Assembly: GCF_006265225.1 (NCBI RefSeq)
Contig: NZ_VDCS01000009.1
Span: 124,001 to 188,000, forward strand
DNA: 64,000 nucleotides
Direction of reading: 5' to 3'
Origin: Allotamlana fucoidanivorans
GTDB taxonomy: Bacteria; Bacteroidota; Bacteroidia; Flavobacteriales; Flavobacteriaceae
Part shown: positions 33,725 to 42,274 of the stretch, piece by piece
Layout of the letters: the number at the start of each line of letters is the position of its first letter
How positions within the stretch are numbered: position 1 is the first letter of the stretch
Made by a program: the position numbers and the translations under genes
Notes under the pieces: model-generated
Seen by the model: only the letters and a program-made list of their open reading frames with translations
The model's database searches: none
Told to the model about the DNA's origin: nothing

Positions 33725-34918
33725 TTAGTATTCTACGTACTCGCCTTCACCAATATTAAATGTTAAAGAGAAACGCAATGTGTTTTCTAACGGACTCTGC
33801 ACTTTAGAGGTTGAAAACAAATAAGAAATATCTATATTTACTACATTGGCTTTAAATCCTGCTCCAAGTGCTAAAAATTTTCTAGCCCCTTTTGTTTCAT
33901 GCTCATTAAAATATCCCATCCTAAAAGCAAAGGCGTCTTGGTATAAATATTCTGCACCAAGGGCATAGGTAATTTCATGCATTTCTTCTTTAAAACCACC
34001 AGGAGCATCACCAAACGACTGAAACATGCCTTTTAGAAAACCAACGTCATTTGGTTTTCCTTTATAGATTACATTGTCCTGCACAGTATTACCCTCTTCA
34101 TCTACCTCAGTTCCCAAAATTGGTGGTGTAGGCACTAATAATTTTGTGATTTCGGCAGTAACCGCCACTTTATTGTAACTATCAAAAATAAAGTCAAAAC
34201 CACCACCTAAGCGTAAATTTGTTGGTTGAAAATTATCAAGACCAGCATCATCATATTTAAATTTAGGACCAATATTCTGAATAGCAAATCCAGCTCTCCA
34301 CCGCCCATTAAAATCGGCATAAGCCGCTTCCTCACTCTGGTAATACCCAGTAATATCAACACCAAAGGTATTGGCTGCTGAAGCATCACCATCAAGTCCT
34401 TGAATTCTTAAATTTGAACGCAAATAGCGCATACCTACAGCCATGGAGAATTGATCAGATAAACGCAAGGCATAGGACGCATCTAAAGACATTTCGCTCG
34501 GTTTTTGAATTCGAGGCGTATCATTAGGGCCATCAACAAACTCAATTTCTCCTAAAGAAAAATATCGTAACCCTACCGAGAACGCGCTACGCTCATCTAG
34601 ACGATTAAAATACGTCACATTTCCTAAAAAAATATCGTTTACTAGTTTACTTAAATACGGGGTGTAGCTAACACCGATTCCTGATTTTGTTTCAGAAAAC
34701 GCATATTTTGAGGCATTCCATTGTTGCGAAAAAGCATCAACAGATGTTGCTACGCCCATATCAGCCATACCGGCTGCACGAGCATCGGAAGCAATCATTA
34801 AAAAAGGAACACCAGTTGTAATAACTCTGGAGTCATTTGGATTTGGCACAATAGTATTTTGAGCCTGAATTTCAAAAATAAAAGCGAGTGCTACCAACAG
34901 CAAAAATCTATTCTTCAT
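33725..34918 (-). CDS. porV: Type IX secretion outer membrane protein PorV
   Basis: About 397 residues from ATG 34918 (MKNRFLLLVALAFIFEIQAQ, signal peptide). A FadL-like beta-barrel is suggested by alternating strands such as GVSYTPYLSKLVNDIFLGNV and YALRLSDQFSMAVGMRYL, and by the late NTLRFSLTFNIGEGEYVEY with an aromatic end. The early GVPFLMIASDARAAGMADMG block is characteristic of PorV/PorP-type proteins. PorV carries cargo from the translocon to PorU for C-terminal signal removal. It follows porU by 34 bases, as in Flavobacterium johnsoniae. Confidence 0.93.
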   Translation of the reverse strand: MKNRFLLLVALAFIFEIQAQNTIVPNPNDSRVITTGVPFLMIASDARAAGMADMGVATSVDAFSQQWNASKYAFSETKSGIGVSYTPYLSKLVNDIFLGNVTYFNRLDERSAFSVGLRYFSLGEIEFVDGPNDTPRIQKPSEMSLDASYALRLSDQFSMAVGMRYLRSNLRIQGLDGDASAANTFGVDITGYYQSEEAAYADFNGRWRAGFAIQNIGPKFKYDDAGLDNFQPTNLRLGGGFDFIFDSYNKVAVTAEITKLLVPTPPILGTEVDEEGNTVQDNVIYKGKPNDVGFLKGMFQSFGDAPGGFKEEMHEITYALGAEYLYQDAFAFRMGYFNEHETKGARKFLALGAGFKANVVNIDISYLFSTSKVQSPLENTLRFSLTFNIGEGEYVEY

Positions 34919-34952
34919 GAAGTAATGTTTATTTAGCAAATATAATTTTTTA

Positions 34953-37900
34953 TTACAGTATTACAAGTTTCTCTATTTTTTCCACCGTTTTATCTAACCG
35001 ATTTGAATGTACTTTCAACTTATAGACATAAACCCCTTTTCCTATTTTATCACCAAAATCATCTCTGCCATCCCATACTATATCCCTTGATAATGACGAG
35101 CTGGTTGTTTTTATGCCTCCTGAGGTTTGTCCATTTAATGTCCTTACCAATTTACCAGAAACAGTGAATATCTGTATAGAAACGTCTAAAGACTCTGAAC
35201 TATTGTGATTGAACCAAAATTCTGTATAATTCACAAAGGGATTCGGGTAATTTAGTACCTTATCAATCACCAATTCCTGATTCTCATTATACACTACAAA
35301 TTGAATTTCTGAAATCGACGAATTATTGTAAACATCCCAGGCACGAACAGTTAACGTATGTAACCCAGGCTCAATGTCTCTTAAAGGAAAACTCACAACA
35401 CCTTTTCTATAATTATCTACTTCGGTTTGGTAATAGTCATTTAAAATAATAGGATTTTTTTCATCCCCATCTATTATAGCCACGATATCATGCCCTATTC
35501 CACTTGCCGTATTTATACCATTGGCGTCTTCCAACTTTACTAATAAGGTAGGAGACTGATTTGTTATACCTCCAGAAACAAAATTTTCATCATTCATATA
35601 AATTTGCATGACTGGCCCAACATTGTCTTCTTCAGCATTTTCGTTAACCCCTCCAATTTTTACTATATTTACATTAGCACCCGACTGGTCTTGGGTAAAA
35701 GTTTCGTTTCTTGCATAGAAACTCACTTTACCATAACCCACTGGCACCCCAATATCTTTAGGCACCACAAAATCAAATTCAAATTGTCCGTTGGTAACTG
35801 AAGCTTGTCCCCTAAAAATAACAGCTCCTGGTGTTTTAAAATCCATCACCACCAGCTCACCATTTAAACGTGTACCATCATTGGCCAAAGTTCGTCTGTC
35901 AATATCTTTATCAAAAATGGTAGTAGAAAGCGTTCCGTTGTAATTAGACATAAGGTTTCCAGATGCATCTGTTACTTCTCCTGCTAATTTCACATAACTA
36001 AGCGCTTTGAGCGTATCTGTAGCTTGCCCAATTGGCGTATTATTTATTTTCGTTAATCGGACATTGGGTTTAGCAAAGGCCAGCTTCATAGCAGGATCAC
36101 CTATAAAAAACACTAGGCGTCTTTGCGTTTCCCTAGATACTGAAGGATCTGCCTTAGCAAGCCTAAGCGCTTCGGCCATTGACGGGTAATCTTCCTTATT
36201 AATTAAATCATCACTGTAAGCAAACAAATATTGCCCTAAAATATTGTTAAACGAAGTGGCGAACCTCACAAAAATTTGACGTGTTGTAGTAATTAAACCA
36301 ATAGCACCTGTTGTTTTATTCCAATAGGTAAATTCACCTGCCGTTTCTCTAAGCGGATTATCAAAACGGGTAAACTCACAGGTTACTGTTACAAAACAAT
36401 TTAATTTACAAACATTGCGGAAATTAAGAATATCTGGTTTTAACAAGATACGTTCTGAAGCCAAACCATCTTCGCCACCGTGACCAAAATAATTAACTAC
36501 TAGCGCCCCTTTATCTACAGCATTACTCAAGGCTGTTGTTACTTTGGGATACCTATCTCCACCAGCCGATGATTCTTGTTTATAGGAATCTGAATGTATT
36601 TTTACCACATTCATAGAAGGTTTCTTTTCTGTTACCAGATTTCCAATATAATCGGTTGTCTCCTGCAATATACCTTCCCAGTCTTTATCAACATCATCAG
36701 AAACCACAACAAAATCATTTCGCCAACTTCCATAAGCTTCTTTAGCATAATACGATTCAATTTTATCAACCATTTCTCTGGCCCGCTGTGGGGTTTCTGC
36801 CAATATTCTACCTACGGCAAGATCTAGCATATCACTAGAAGCCATAGTGCCTTCATTATCATCCATCATGCCATAAAAGTCATCAGACACATAAGAACTC
36901 GTCAAGCTAAAACTGTTATATGAATACCATGAAGGCACAATATTGGTATTATTAGGCAATCTATTCTTATAATCAAAAGAACCATCACCAAACAGACATA
37001 AATATTTAAGCCTTTTATCTGATGAACTAGCATTGTCATATACGTATTTCACAAAATTCCTAATCGCTCCAATATCTGCATTTCCAGTAGAAAACTCTGT
37101 ATAAATATCATTTAAAGTGTAAACCTTTACATTTAATTGGTTTTGCTGTCTGTTTATTTGTGCTAAACGTTCTGCCTGAGCCAGCATATCACGTCTTGCA
37201 ATAATGATATAGTCAACATCTTGAAACTGGTCTTGTGCATTGGTGAACACAGTTCCTTTTATATCTTGATTGTTAACTTTAGTTTTGCTATCAAATTTTG
37301 GTTCATAATAATCAAGCGAGGTTACAGCTACAAATCTTTTTACGGTTCCCATTTGTGTTTGAAACCTAAAACTAGAATCTCCATCTGTGTTTTCAACGTT
37401 TGAAACATTATATAAATCAGTAACATCCCATACCTCTGAAAGATTACTAGCATTACCAATAACATATTGCCCTATACCTGTTTCGGTAGCTAATACCTTG
37501 TTTTTAAACTTAAACTGTTTCTTATTAAAATTTAATGCGCGTGTTCCCTCAATAGCAATGAAATCTAAATACGCAATAGAACTTGGGTTGCCTTGATTAT
37601 TATAATTTAGATTAACAGATATTTTTGATGACCCTACGTTAATAACATTATTATAGGAAGCTCCTGATGCTAAATTAGTTGAAGAGGTTGCAAAAAAGTT
37701 CAGATTGGTGATGGATTGCCCATTTACTGAAACAGCCATTGAAGTGCCTATTTTTGCGGTACTAGCAGCAACCACATGTAACCTGACTGGTTCGGTAGTT
37801 ATCAAATCAGGAAATTCAAACTCAAAGGACTTATTATTTTCAATATCAAACTTATCTCCAAACCATCGTCTTCCTAATGATAATAAATTATAATCATCTT

Positions 37901-38837
37901 GTTCATAATATTGATAATCATCAAATGTATCAAGAATACGATTTGGTGTTCCCGTTGGCTGACTAAAATTTCTAATGCGCTTTCCTTCCCCTGCGCTTAC
38001 ATTAATATAATAGTAAGTACGGTTAGTGTAGCAATTAATGTGAGTGATACTTTCAGCATTATAACCTTTAGGTCCTTTGGCATAAAACAGTATGTAATCT
38101 TGATTATTAAAAACCCCGTCCTCTTCTCCAACAAACTTTATAGCATTTTCAGGCACATCATACGGATAAGGCTCAGCATTGGAATACGGAATCATATCAC
38201 CTCCATGACCAAATAGCTTTATTGTTCTGGGATCTACATTGTTTACATTAACCCCCAAATTCTGTAAAAAACTTTTACTTAATTTATAAACGCCAGACGC
38301 TTCAACATAAAACCTATACCAGTTGCCATTAGCTAAAACCGAATTTGAAACACCTTTAATATTGTAACTCTTAGCTGTGATGCTTTGTTTCCTTAAATTT
38401 GCCCCAAATTGATAATTCAACTGAAAAGACACCACTTTTTTATATCCACCGCTTACATCTTTAACTATAGGCTTCAGTTGAAACACGGTATATTTTTCGT
38501 TTCTAGATTTGGCATTTCTTAAGGTAAAGCTTAATTCTGAAGCTATTTTACTTTTATCGAGGTCTATAAGTTCTTCCTCTGAAACATTCTGGTAAACAAC
38601 ATTTTTTAAAACAACCGTATTAGGGTTTACTATACCTTCTGATGGCCATTGATCTGTAAACAGAAGCCCATCTATGAAATTAAAACTATAATAGTCTTCA
38701 CTAAAAGACGGCACTTCTATTGAAAACCCTTCTCCAAATACTCTTTTAGAATCCTTCCAATCAATACGATACTGGCGTTGTTGTGCATAAGACACAACAG
38801 AAAACCACAGTAATAAAAACAAAAATTTCTTTCTCAT
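34953..38837 (-). CDS. porU: Type IX secretion sortase PorU
   Basis: 1294 residues. A signal peptide (FLFLLLWFSVVSYAQQ) is followed by an N-terminal region and a gingipain-like C25 peptidase domain. The catalytic pair is His786 in YFGHGGEDG and Cys820 in TVTCEFTRFDNP, spaced like the pair in the known PorU. Ig-like domains and a C-terminal sorting-type region (IDKVLNYPNPFVNYTEFWF to KIEKLVIL) complete it. PorU cleaves the C-terminal domain of type IX cargo and attaches the cargo at the surface. It is divergent from gldJ and co-transcribed with porV. Confidence 0.95.
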   Translation of the reverse strand: MRKKFLFLLLWFSVVSYAQQRQYRIDWKDSKRVFGEGFSIEVPSFSEDYYSFNFIDGLLFTDQWPSEGIVNPNTVVLKNVVYQNVSEEELIDLDKSKIASELSFTLRNAKSRNEKYTVFQLKPIVKDVSGGYKKVVSFQLNYQFGANLRKQSITAKSYNIKGVSNSVLANGNWYRFYVEASGVYKLSKSFLQNLGVNVNNVDPRTIKLFGHGGDMIPYSNAEPYPYDVPENAIKFVGEEDGVFNNQDYILFYAKGPKGYNAESITHINCYTNRTYYYINVSAGEGKRIRNFSQPTGTPNRILDTFDDYQYYEQDDYNLLSLGRRWFGDKFDIENNKSFEFEFPDLITTEPVRLHVVAASTAKIGTSMAVSVNGQSITNLNFFATSSTNLASGASYNNVINVGSSKISVNLNYNNQGNPSSIAYLDFIAIEGTRALNFNKKQFKFKNKVLATETGIGQYVIGNASNLSEVWDVTDLYNVSNVENTDGDSSFRFQTQMGTVKRFVAVTSLDYYEPKFDSKTKVNNQDIKGTVFTNAQDQFQDVDYIIIARRDMLAQAERLAQINRQQNQLNVKVYTLNDIYTEFSTGNADIGAIRNFVKYVYDNASSSDKRLKYLCLFGDGSFDYKNRLPNNTNIVPSWYSYNSFSLTSSYVSDDFYGMMDDNEGTMASSDMLDLAVGRILAETPQRAREMVDKIESYYAKEAYGSWRNDFVVVSDDVDKDWEGILQETTDYIGNLVTEKKPSMNVVKIHSDSYKQESSAGGDRYPKVTTALSNAVDKGALVVNYFGHGGEDGLASERILLKPDILNFRNVCKLNCFVTVTCEFTRFDNPLRETAGEFTYWNKTTGAIGLITTTRQIFVRFATSFNNILGQYLFAYSDDLINKEDYPSMAEALRLAKADPSVSRETQRRLVFFIGDPAMKLAFAKPNVRLTKINNTPIGQATDTLKALSYVKLAGEVTDASGNLMSNYNGTLSTTIFDKDIDRRTLANDGTRLNGELVVMDFKTPGAVIFRGQASVTNGQFEFDFVVPKDIGVPVGYGKVSFYARNETFTQDQSGANVNIVKIGGVNENAEEDNVGPVMQIYMNDENFVSGGITNQSPTLLVKLEDANGINTASGIGHDIVAIIDGDEKNPIILNDYYQTEVDNYRKGVVSFPLRDIEPGLHTLTVRAWDVYNNSSISEIQFVVYNENQELVIDKVLNYPNPFVNYTEFWFNHNSSESLDVSIQIFTVSGKLVRTLNGQTSGGIKTTSSSLSRDIVWDGRDDFGDKIGKGVYVYKLKVHSNRLDKTVEKIEKLVIL

Positions 38838-39100
38838 TGTTACATAAACGTCATGAAAGCCTCTATATTATTAAAACTATTTCAATTTCAAAAACTGATT
38901 CAAAAATACAATAATAAATCTGTAAATCGTGCGTTATTACACAACAAAACAGAGATCAAAAACAGGCAAATCATCGATGTAATACACGAAAAAAAGGACG
39001 AAATACACATTTTTTTGGTTAAAATGTAAAAAATGGCTTGCGTTATTCGGTTTAATTCTTATATTGCAGCACCAAAATTATTATTAGCTTACTTAAAAGT

Positions 39101-40795
39101 ATGGATATGAAAAAAGTAGTATCATTAAAGGTCTTATTAGTTTTAGCACTTACTGTTGCTTCAACTAGTTGTAAAAAGTCCTCTAGTTCAAAGAACAGTT
39201 CCAGAGCTACCGGATGGCAAATTAACTCTCGCGAAGGAGGGTTTCAATATAACACAAACTTCAAGGAACAAGAAACATCTCCTGGATTAGTGTTTATAGA
39301 AGGTGGAACATTCACCAAAGGTAGAGTTCAAGATGATGTGATGCATGATTGGAATAACTCCCCAAGTCAGCAACACGTACAATCCTTTTACATGGATGAA
39401 ACAGAAGTTACCAATGCTATGTATATGGAATACTTGGACTGGTTAAAACGTGTATATCCGCCCTCTGAAGATAATTTTAGAGCTATTTATACGGGTGCCC
39501 TACCAGATACATTGGTATGGAGAAACCGTCTTGGTTTTAATGAAGTTATGACCAACAATTACTTGCGTCATCCTGGCTACGGTGAGTATCCTGTGGTTGG
39601 TGTAAGCTGGATTCAAGCAGTTGAATTTGCTAATTGGCGTTCAGACCGTGTTAATGAACACAACCTTGAAAAAGCAGGATATTTGAAACGCGATGCCAAA
39701 ATTACCGATGTAAATTCTGAGCAAACCTTCAGTACAGACACTTATATTAATGCCCCTACACTTACCTACGGAGGAAATGAGGAAATCATTAATGGTGATG
39801 TTAGAGGTAGAAGAAATGTAAGAACAGATGCAGACGGCAATGAAACAGGCATCTACGCTACTCGTGAAACGGGTATTATTTCACCAAAATACAGACTTCC
39901 TACAGAAACAGAATGGGAATATGCCGCCTTAGGGTTAACAGAAATTAGAAGCTATAACTTATACCGTGGACGTAAAAAATATCCATGGGATGGACAATAT
40001 ACACGTTCTGGAAAACGCAAAATACGTGGTGATCAATTAGCTAACTTTAAGCAAGGAAAAGGAGATTACGGCGGAATTGCAGGATGGTCTGATGATGGTG
40101 CCGATATTACCAATGCTGTAAAATCATACGAACCAAATGATTTTGGATTATATGACATGGCAGGTAATGTTGCTGAATGGGTAGCTGATGTATACAGACC
40201 TATAGTAGATGATGACTTTAATGATTTCAATTATTACAGAGGAAACGTTTATACCAAAAATGCCCTAAATGAAGATGGCACTGTAAAAGTTGTTACGGCT
40301 GATGAAATTGTTTATGACACCTTATCAAACGGAAAATTAGTTGCCAGAGATTTACCAGGTGAAATATTACAAGTTCCTGTGGACGAAAATGAAACTTATT
40401 TAAGAACCAACTTTGATAGAAGTAACCACATTAATTTTAGAGATGGTGATAAACGTTCATCACGCTATTATGAAAGTTTTAATGATGAGGAAGATGGAGA
40501 TAAATCTGCCGAAGCTGAAACAAGAAAGATGTACAACTCTCCAAAACACAGAATCACAAGGGATTCTTTAGGAAATATTATAAGAGAGTATGACAAAGGA
40601 AACAACAGAACCTCTTTAATAAATGATGAAGTACGTGTTTACAAAGGTGGTTCTTGGAAAGACAGAGAGTATTGGTTAGACCCAGCTCAAAGACGTTACT
40701 TCCCTCAAGATATGGCCACAGATTATATAGGATTTAGATGTGCTATGTCTAGAGTAGGTTCAAAAAGCAAATACAAAAACAAAAAGAAAAACTAA
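39101..40795 (+). CDS. gldJ: Gliding motility lipoprotein GldJ
   Basis: 564 residues; ATG 39107 is an equally good start. A lipoprotein signal ends at the Cys of ALTVASTSCKKS. The rest is an FGE/SUMF1-type domain: GLVFIEGGTFTKGR, FYMDETEVTNAMYMEYLDWL, YPVVGVSWIQAVEFANWRSD, RLPTETEWEYAALG, PNDFGLYDMAGNVAEWVADV, and the final YIGFRCAMSR. GldJ is needed for gliding and for stable GldK/type IX components. The order murF-gldJ-porU-porV agrees with that in Flavobacterium johnsoniae. A weak promoter (TTG at 39038, TATATTGC at 39060) lies upstream. Confidence 0.94.
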   Translation: MDMKKVVSLKVLLVLALTVASTSCKKSSSSKNSSRATGWQINSREGGFQYNTNFKEQETSPGLVFIEGGTFTKGRVQDDVMHDWNNSPSQQHVQSFYMDETEVTNAMYMEYLDWLKRVYPPSEDNFRAIYTGALPDTLVWRNRLGFNEVMTNNYLRHPGYGEYPVVGVSWIQAVEFANWRSDRVNEHNLEKAGYLKRDAKITDVNSEQTFSTDTYINAPTLTYGGNEEIINGDVRGRRNVRTDADGNETGIYATRETGIISPKYRLPTETEWEYAALGLTEIRSYNLYRGRKKYPWDGQYTRSGKRKIRGDQLANFKQGKGDYGGIAGWSDDGADITNAVKSYEPNDFGLYDMAGNVAEWVADVYRPIVDDDFNDFNYYRGNVYTKNALNEDGTVKVVTADEIVYDTLSNGKLVARDLPGEILQVPVDENETYLRTNFDRSNHINFRDGDKRSSRYYESFNDEEDGDKSAEAETRKMYNSPKHRITRDSLGNIIREYDKGNNRTSLINDEVRVYKGGSWKDREYWLDPAQRRYFPQDMATDYIGFRCAMSRVGSKSKYKNKKKN

Positions 40796-40814
40796 TCATT
40801 TTTCTAAAACACAT

Positions 40815-40845
40815 AAAGTCCTAACTTATTGTTAGGACTTTTTTT
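40815..40845 (+). terminator. Terminator after gldJ
   Basis: AAAGTCCTAAC pairs with GTTAGGACTTT over a five-base loop and is followed by a run of seven T. It lies 20 bases after the gldJ stop and 27 before the murF start. Confidence 0.92.
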
Positions 40846-40871
40846 ATACCTTTATTTTAAAAATACCACCT

Positions 40872-42146
40872 TTGAATATACAACAACTTCACCGCCTCTT
40901 TTTAACAAGTCACGGTGCCTGTACCGATACTAGAAAAATTAAACAAAATGCTATGTTTTTTGCCCTTAAAGGGGAAAACTTTAATGGCAATTCATACGCT
41001 GAACAGGCCTTAAAATCGGGCGCTCGGTATGCTGTTGTTGATGAAGACGCTTATAACCTTTCTGAAAACACTATTTTAGTTGAAGATGTTTTAGAAACGC
41101 TACAGCAGTTAGCTTCATTTCATAGAAACTTTTTAAAAGTACCTATCATTGCACTTACTGGAAGTAACGGCAAAACCACCACCAAAGAACTTATTAACAC
41201 CGTATTATCTCAAAAATTTAAAACTACTGCCACAATTGGCAATTTAAACAATCATATTGGTGTGCCATTAACGCTCCTTTCAATGAATGCAGATACCGAA
41301 ATAGGCATTGTTGAAATGGGTGCCAATCACTTAAAAGAGATTGCTTTTTTATGTAACATCGCTCAACCTGATTACGGCTACATCACCAACTTTGGAAAAG
41401 CCCATCTTGAAGGTTTTGGTGGCGTTGAGGGGGTTATTAAAGGTAAAAGTGAAATGTATGATTACCTCATTAAAAATAACAAAACCATATTTGTAAACGG
41501 CACCGATCCTATTCAATTAGAAAAAACATTAAATACCAATCGTTTTGTATTTAATGCGCATGACTCTGATGTATCCATAAAATTTGTAAGTGCACAACCC
41601 TTTGTAACATGCCAATACAAATCACTACCTATTGAAAGTCATTTAATAGGCGATTATAATTATAACAATATTGCAGCAGCCATAGCTATTGGGCACTATT
41701 TTAAGGTAGATGCTATTCATATCAAATCTGCCATTGAAGCATACACCCCTACCAATAACCGCTCTCAGATTATAAACCAAGGCAATATAAAAATCATTCT
41801 TGATGCCTATAATGCCAACCCAACAAGCATGCGAGCAGCATTACATAATTTAAAAAACTTGAAAGGCGAAAAAATAGCAATTCTTGGCGATATGTTTGAG
41901 CTTGGCAACGATGCCAAAACAGAACATCAAAATATGGTTGATTTGGCTATTTCTCTAAATATTGATCAAATCATTTTTGTTGGTGAAAACTTTCTCGAGA
42001 CTAACTTAAATAGTTCTAAAGCATTTAAATTTAAATCGTTTGAAGATTTTAAAATGGCATTTAATTTGTCAGAAATTAAAAACAAAACGTTATTAATTAA
42101 AGGCTCTAGAGGTATGGCTTTGGAAAGGATTTTAGAGCTTCTATAA
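40872..42146 (+). CDS. murF: UDP-MurNAc-tripeptide-D-Ala-D-Ala ligase
   Basis: 424 residues. The start appears to be TTG at 40872 (MNIQQLHRLFLTSHGACTD); no ATG gives a sensible N-terminus. Mur-ligase blocks are present: DTRKIKQNAMFFALKGENF, ATP loop IIALTGSNGKTTTKELI, GIVEMGANHLKEI, NYNNIAAAIAIG, and DAYNANPTSMRAAL. It adds D-Ala-D-Ala to the UDP-linked muramyl tripeptide in the cytoplasm, the last step of peptidoglycan stem-peptide synthesis. It follows gldJ past a terminator. Confidence 0.95.
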   Translation: MNIQQLHRLFLTSHGACTDTRKIKQNAMFFALKGENFNGNSYAEQALKSGARYAVVDEDAYNLSENTILVEDVLETLQQLASFHRNFLKVPIIALTGSNGKTTTKELINTVLSQKFKTTATIGNLNNHIGVPLTLLSMNADTEIGIVEMGANHLKEIAFLCNIAQPDYGYITNFGKAHLEGFGGVEGVIKGKSEMYDYLIKNNKTIFVNGTDPIQLEKTLNTNRFVFNAHDSDVSIKFVSAQPFVTCQYKSLPIESHLIGDYNYNNIAAAIAIGHYFKVDAIHIKSAIEAYTPTNNRSQIINQGNIKIILDAYNANPTSMRAALHNLKNLKGEKIAILGDMFELGNDAKTEHQNMVDLAISLNIDQIIFVGENFLETNLNSSKAFKFKSFEDFKMAFNLSEIKNKTLLIKGSRGMALERILELL

Positions 42147-42160
42147 CATTATAAAAGACT

Positions 42161-42194
42161 AAGTATCTGTTCTACGTAGAACAGATACTTTTCC
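42161..42194 (+). terminator. 30-bp perfect palindrome, likely terminator after murF
   Basis: Bases 42161-42190 are fully self-complementary: AAGTATCTGTTC, TACGTA centre, GAACAGATACTT. As RNA it makes a 12-bp stem with a six-base loop, followed by only four T. It starts 15 bases after murF stop and probably ends that transcript. Confidence 0.7.
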
Positions 42195-42274
42195 TAAAAC
42201 TATTGTTATATTTAATTACAATTTAATAGCTAATGTTCCTTTTTTTAATTTAATGTCTTCTTCATTTTAACTAA

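Noticed and set aside
34953-38837. Several + strand open frames opposite porU
   Set aside because: They are antisense shadows; the minus-strand frame encodes a complete protein with intact PorU motifs.
42161-42190. Palindrome as an end of a mobile element
   Set aside because: It is a single copy in the window with no transposase and no target-site duplication, and it sits where a terminator is expected.
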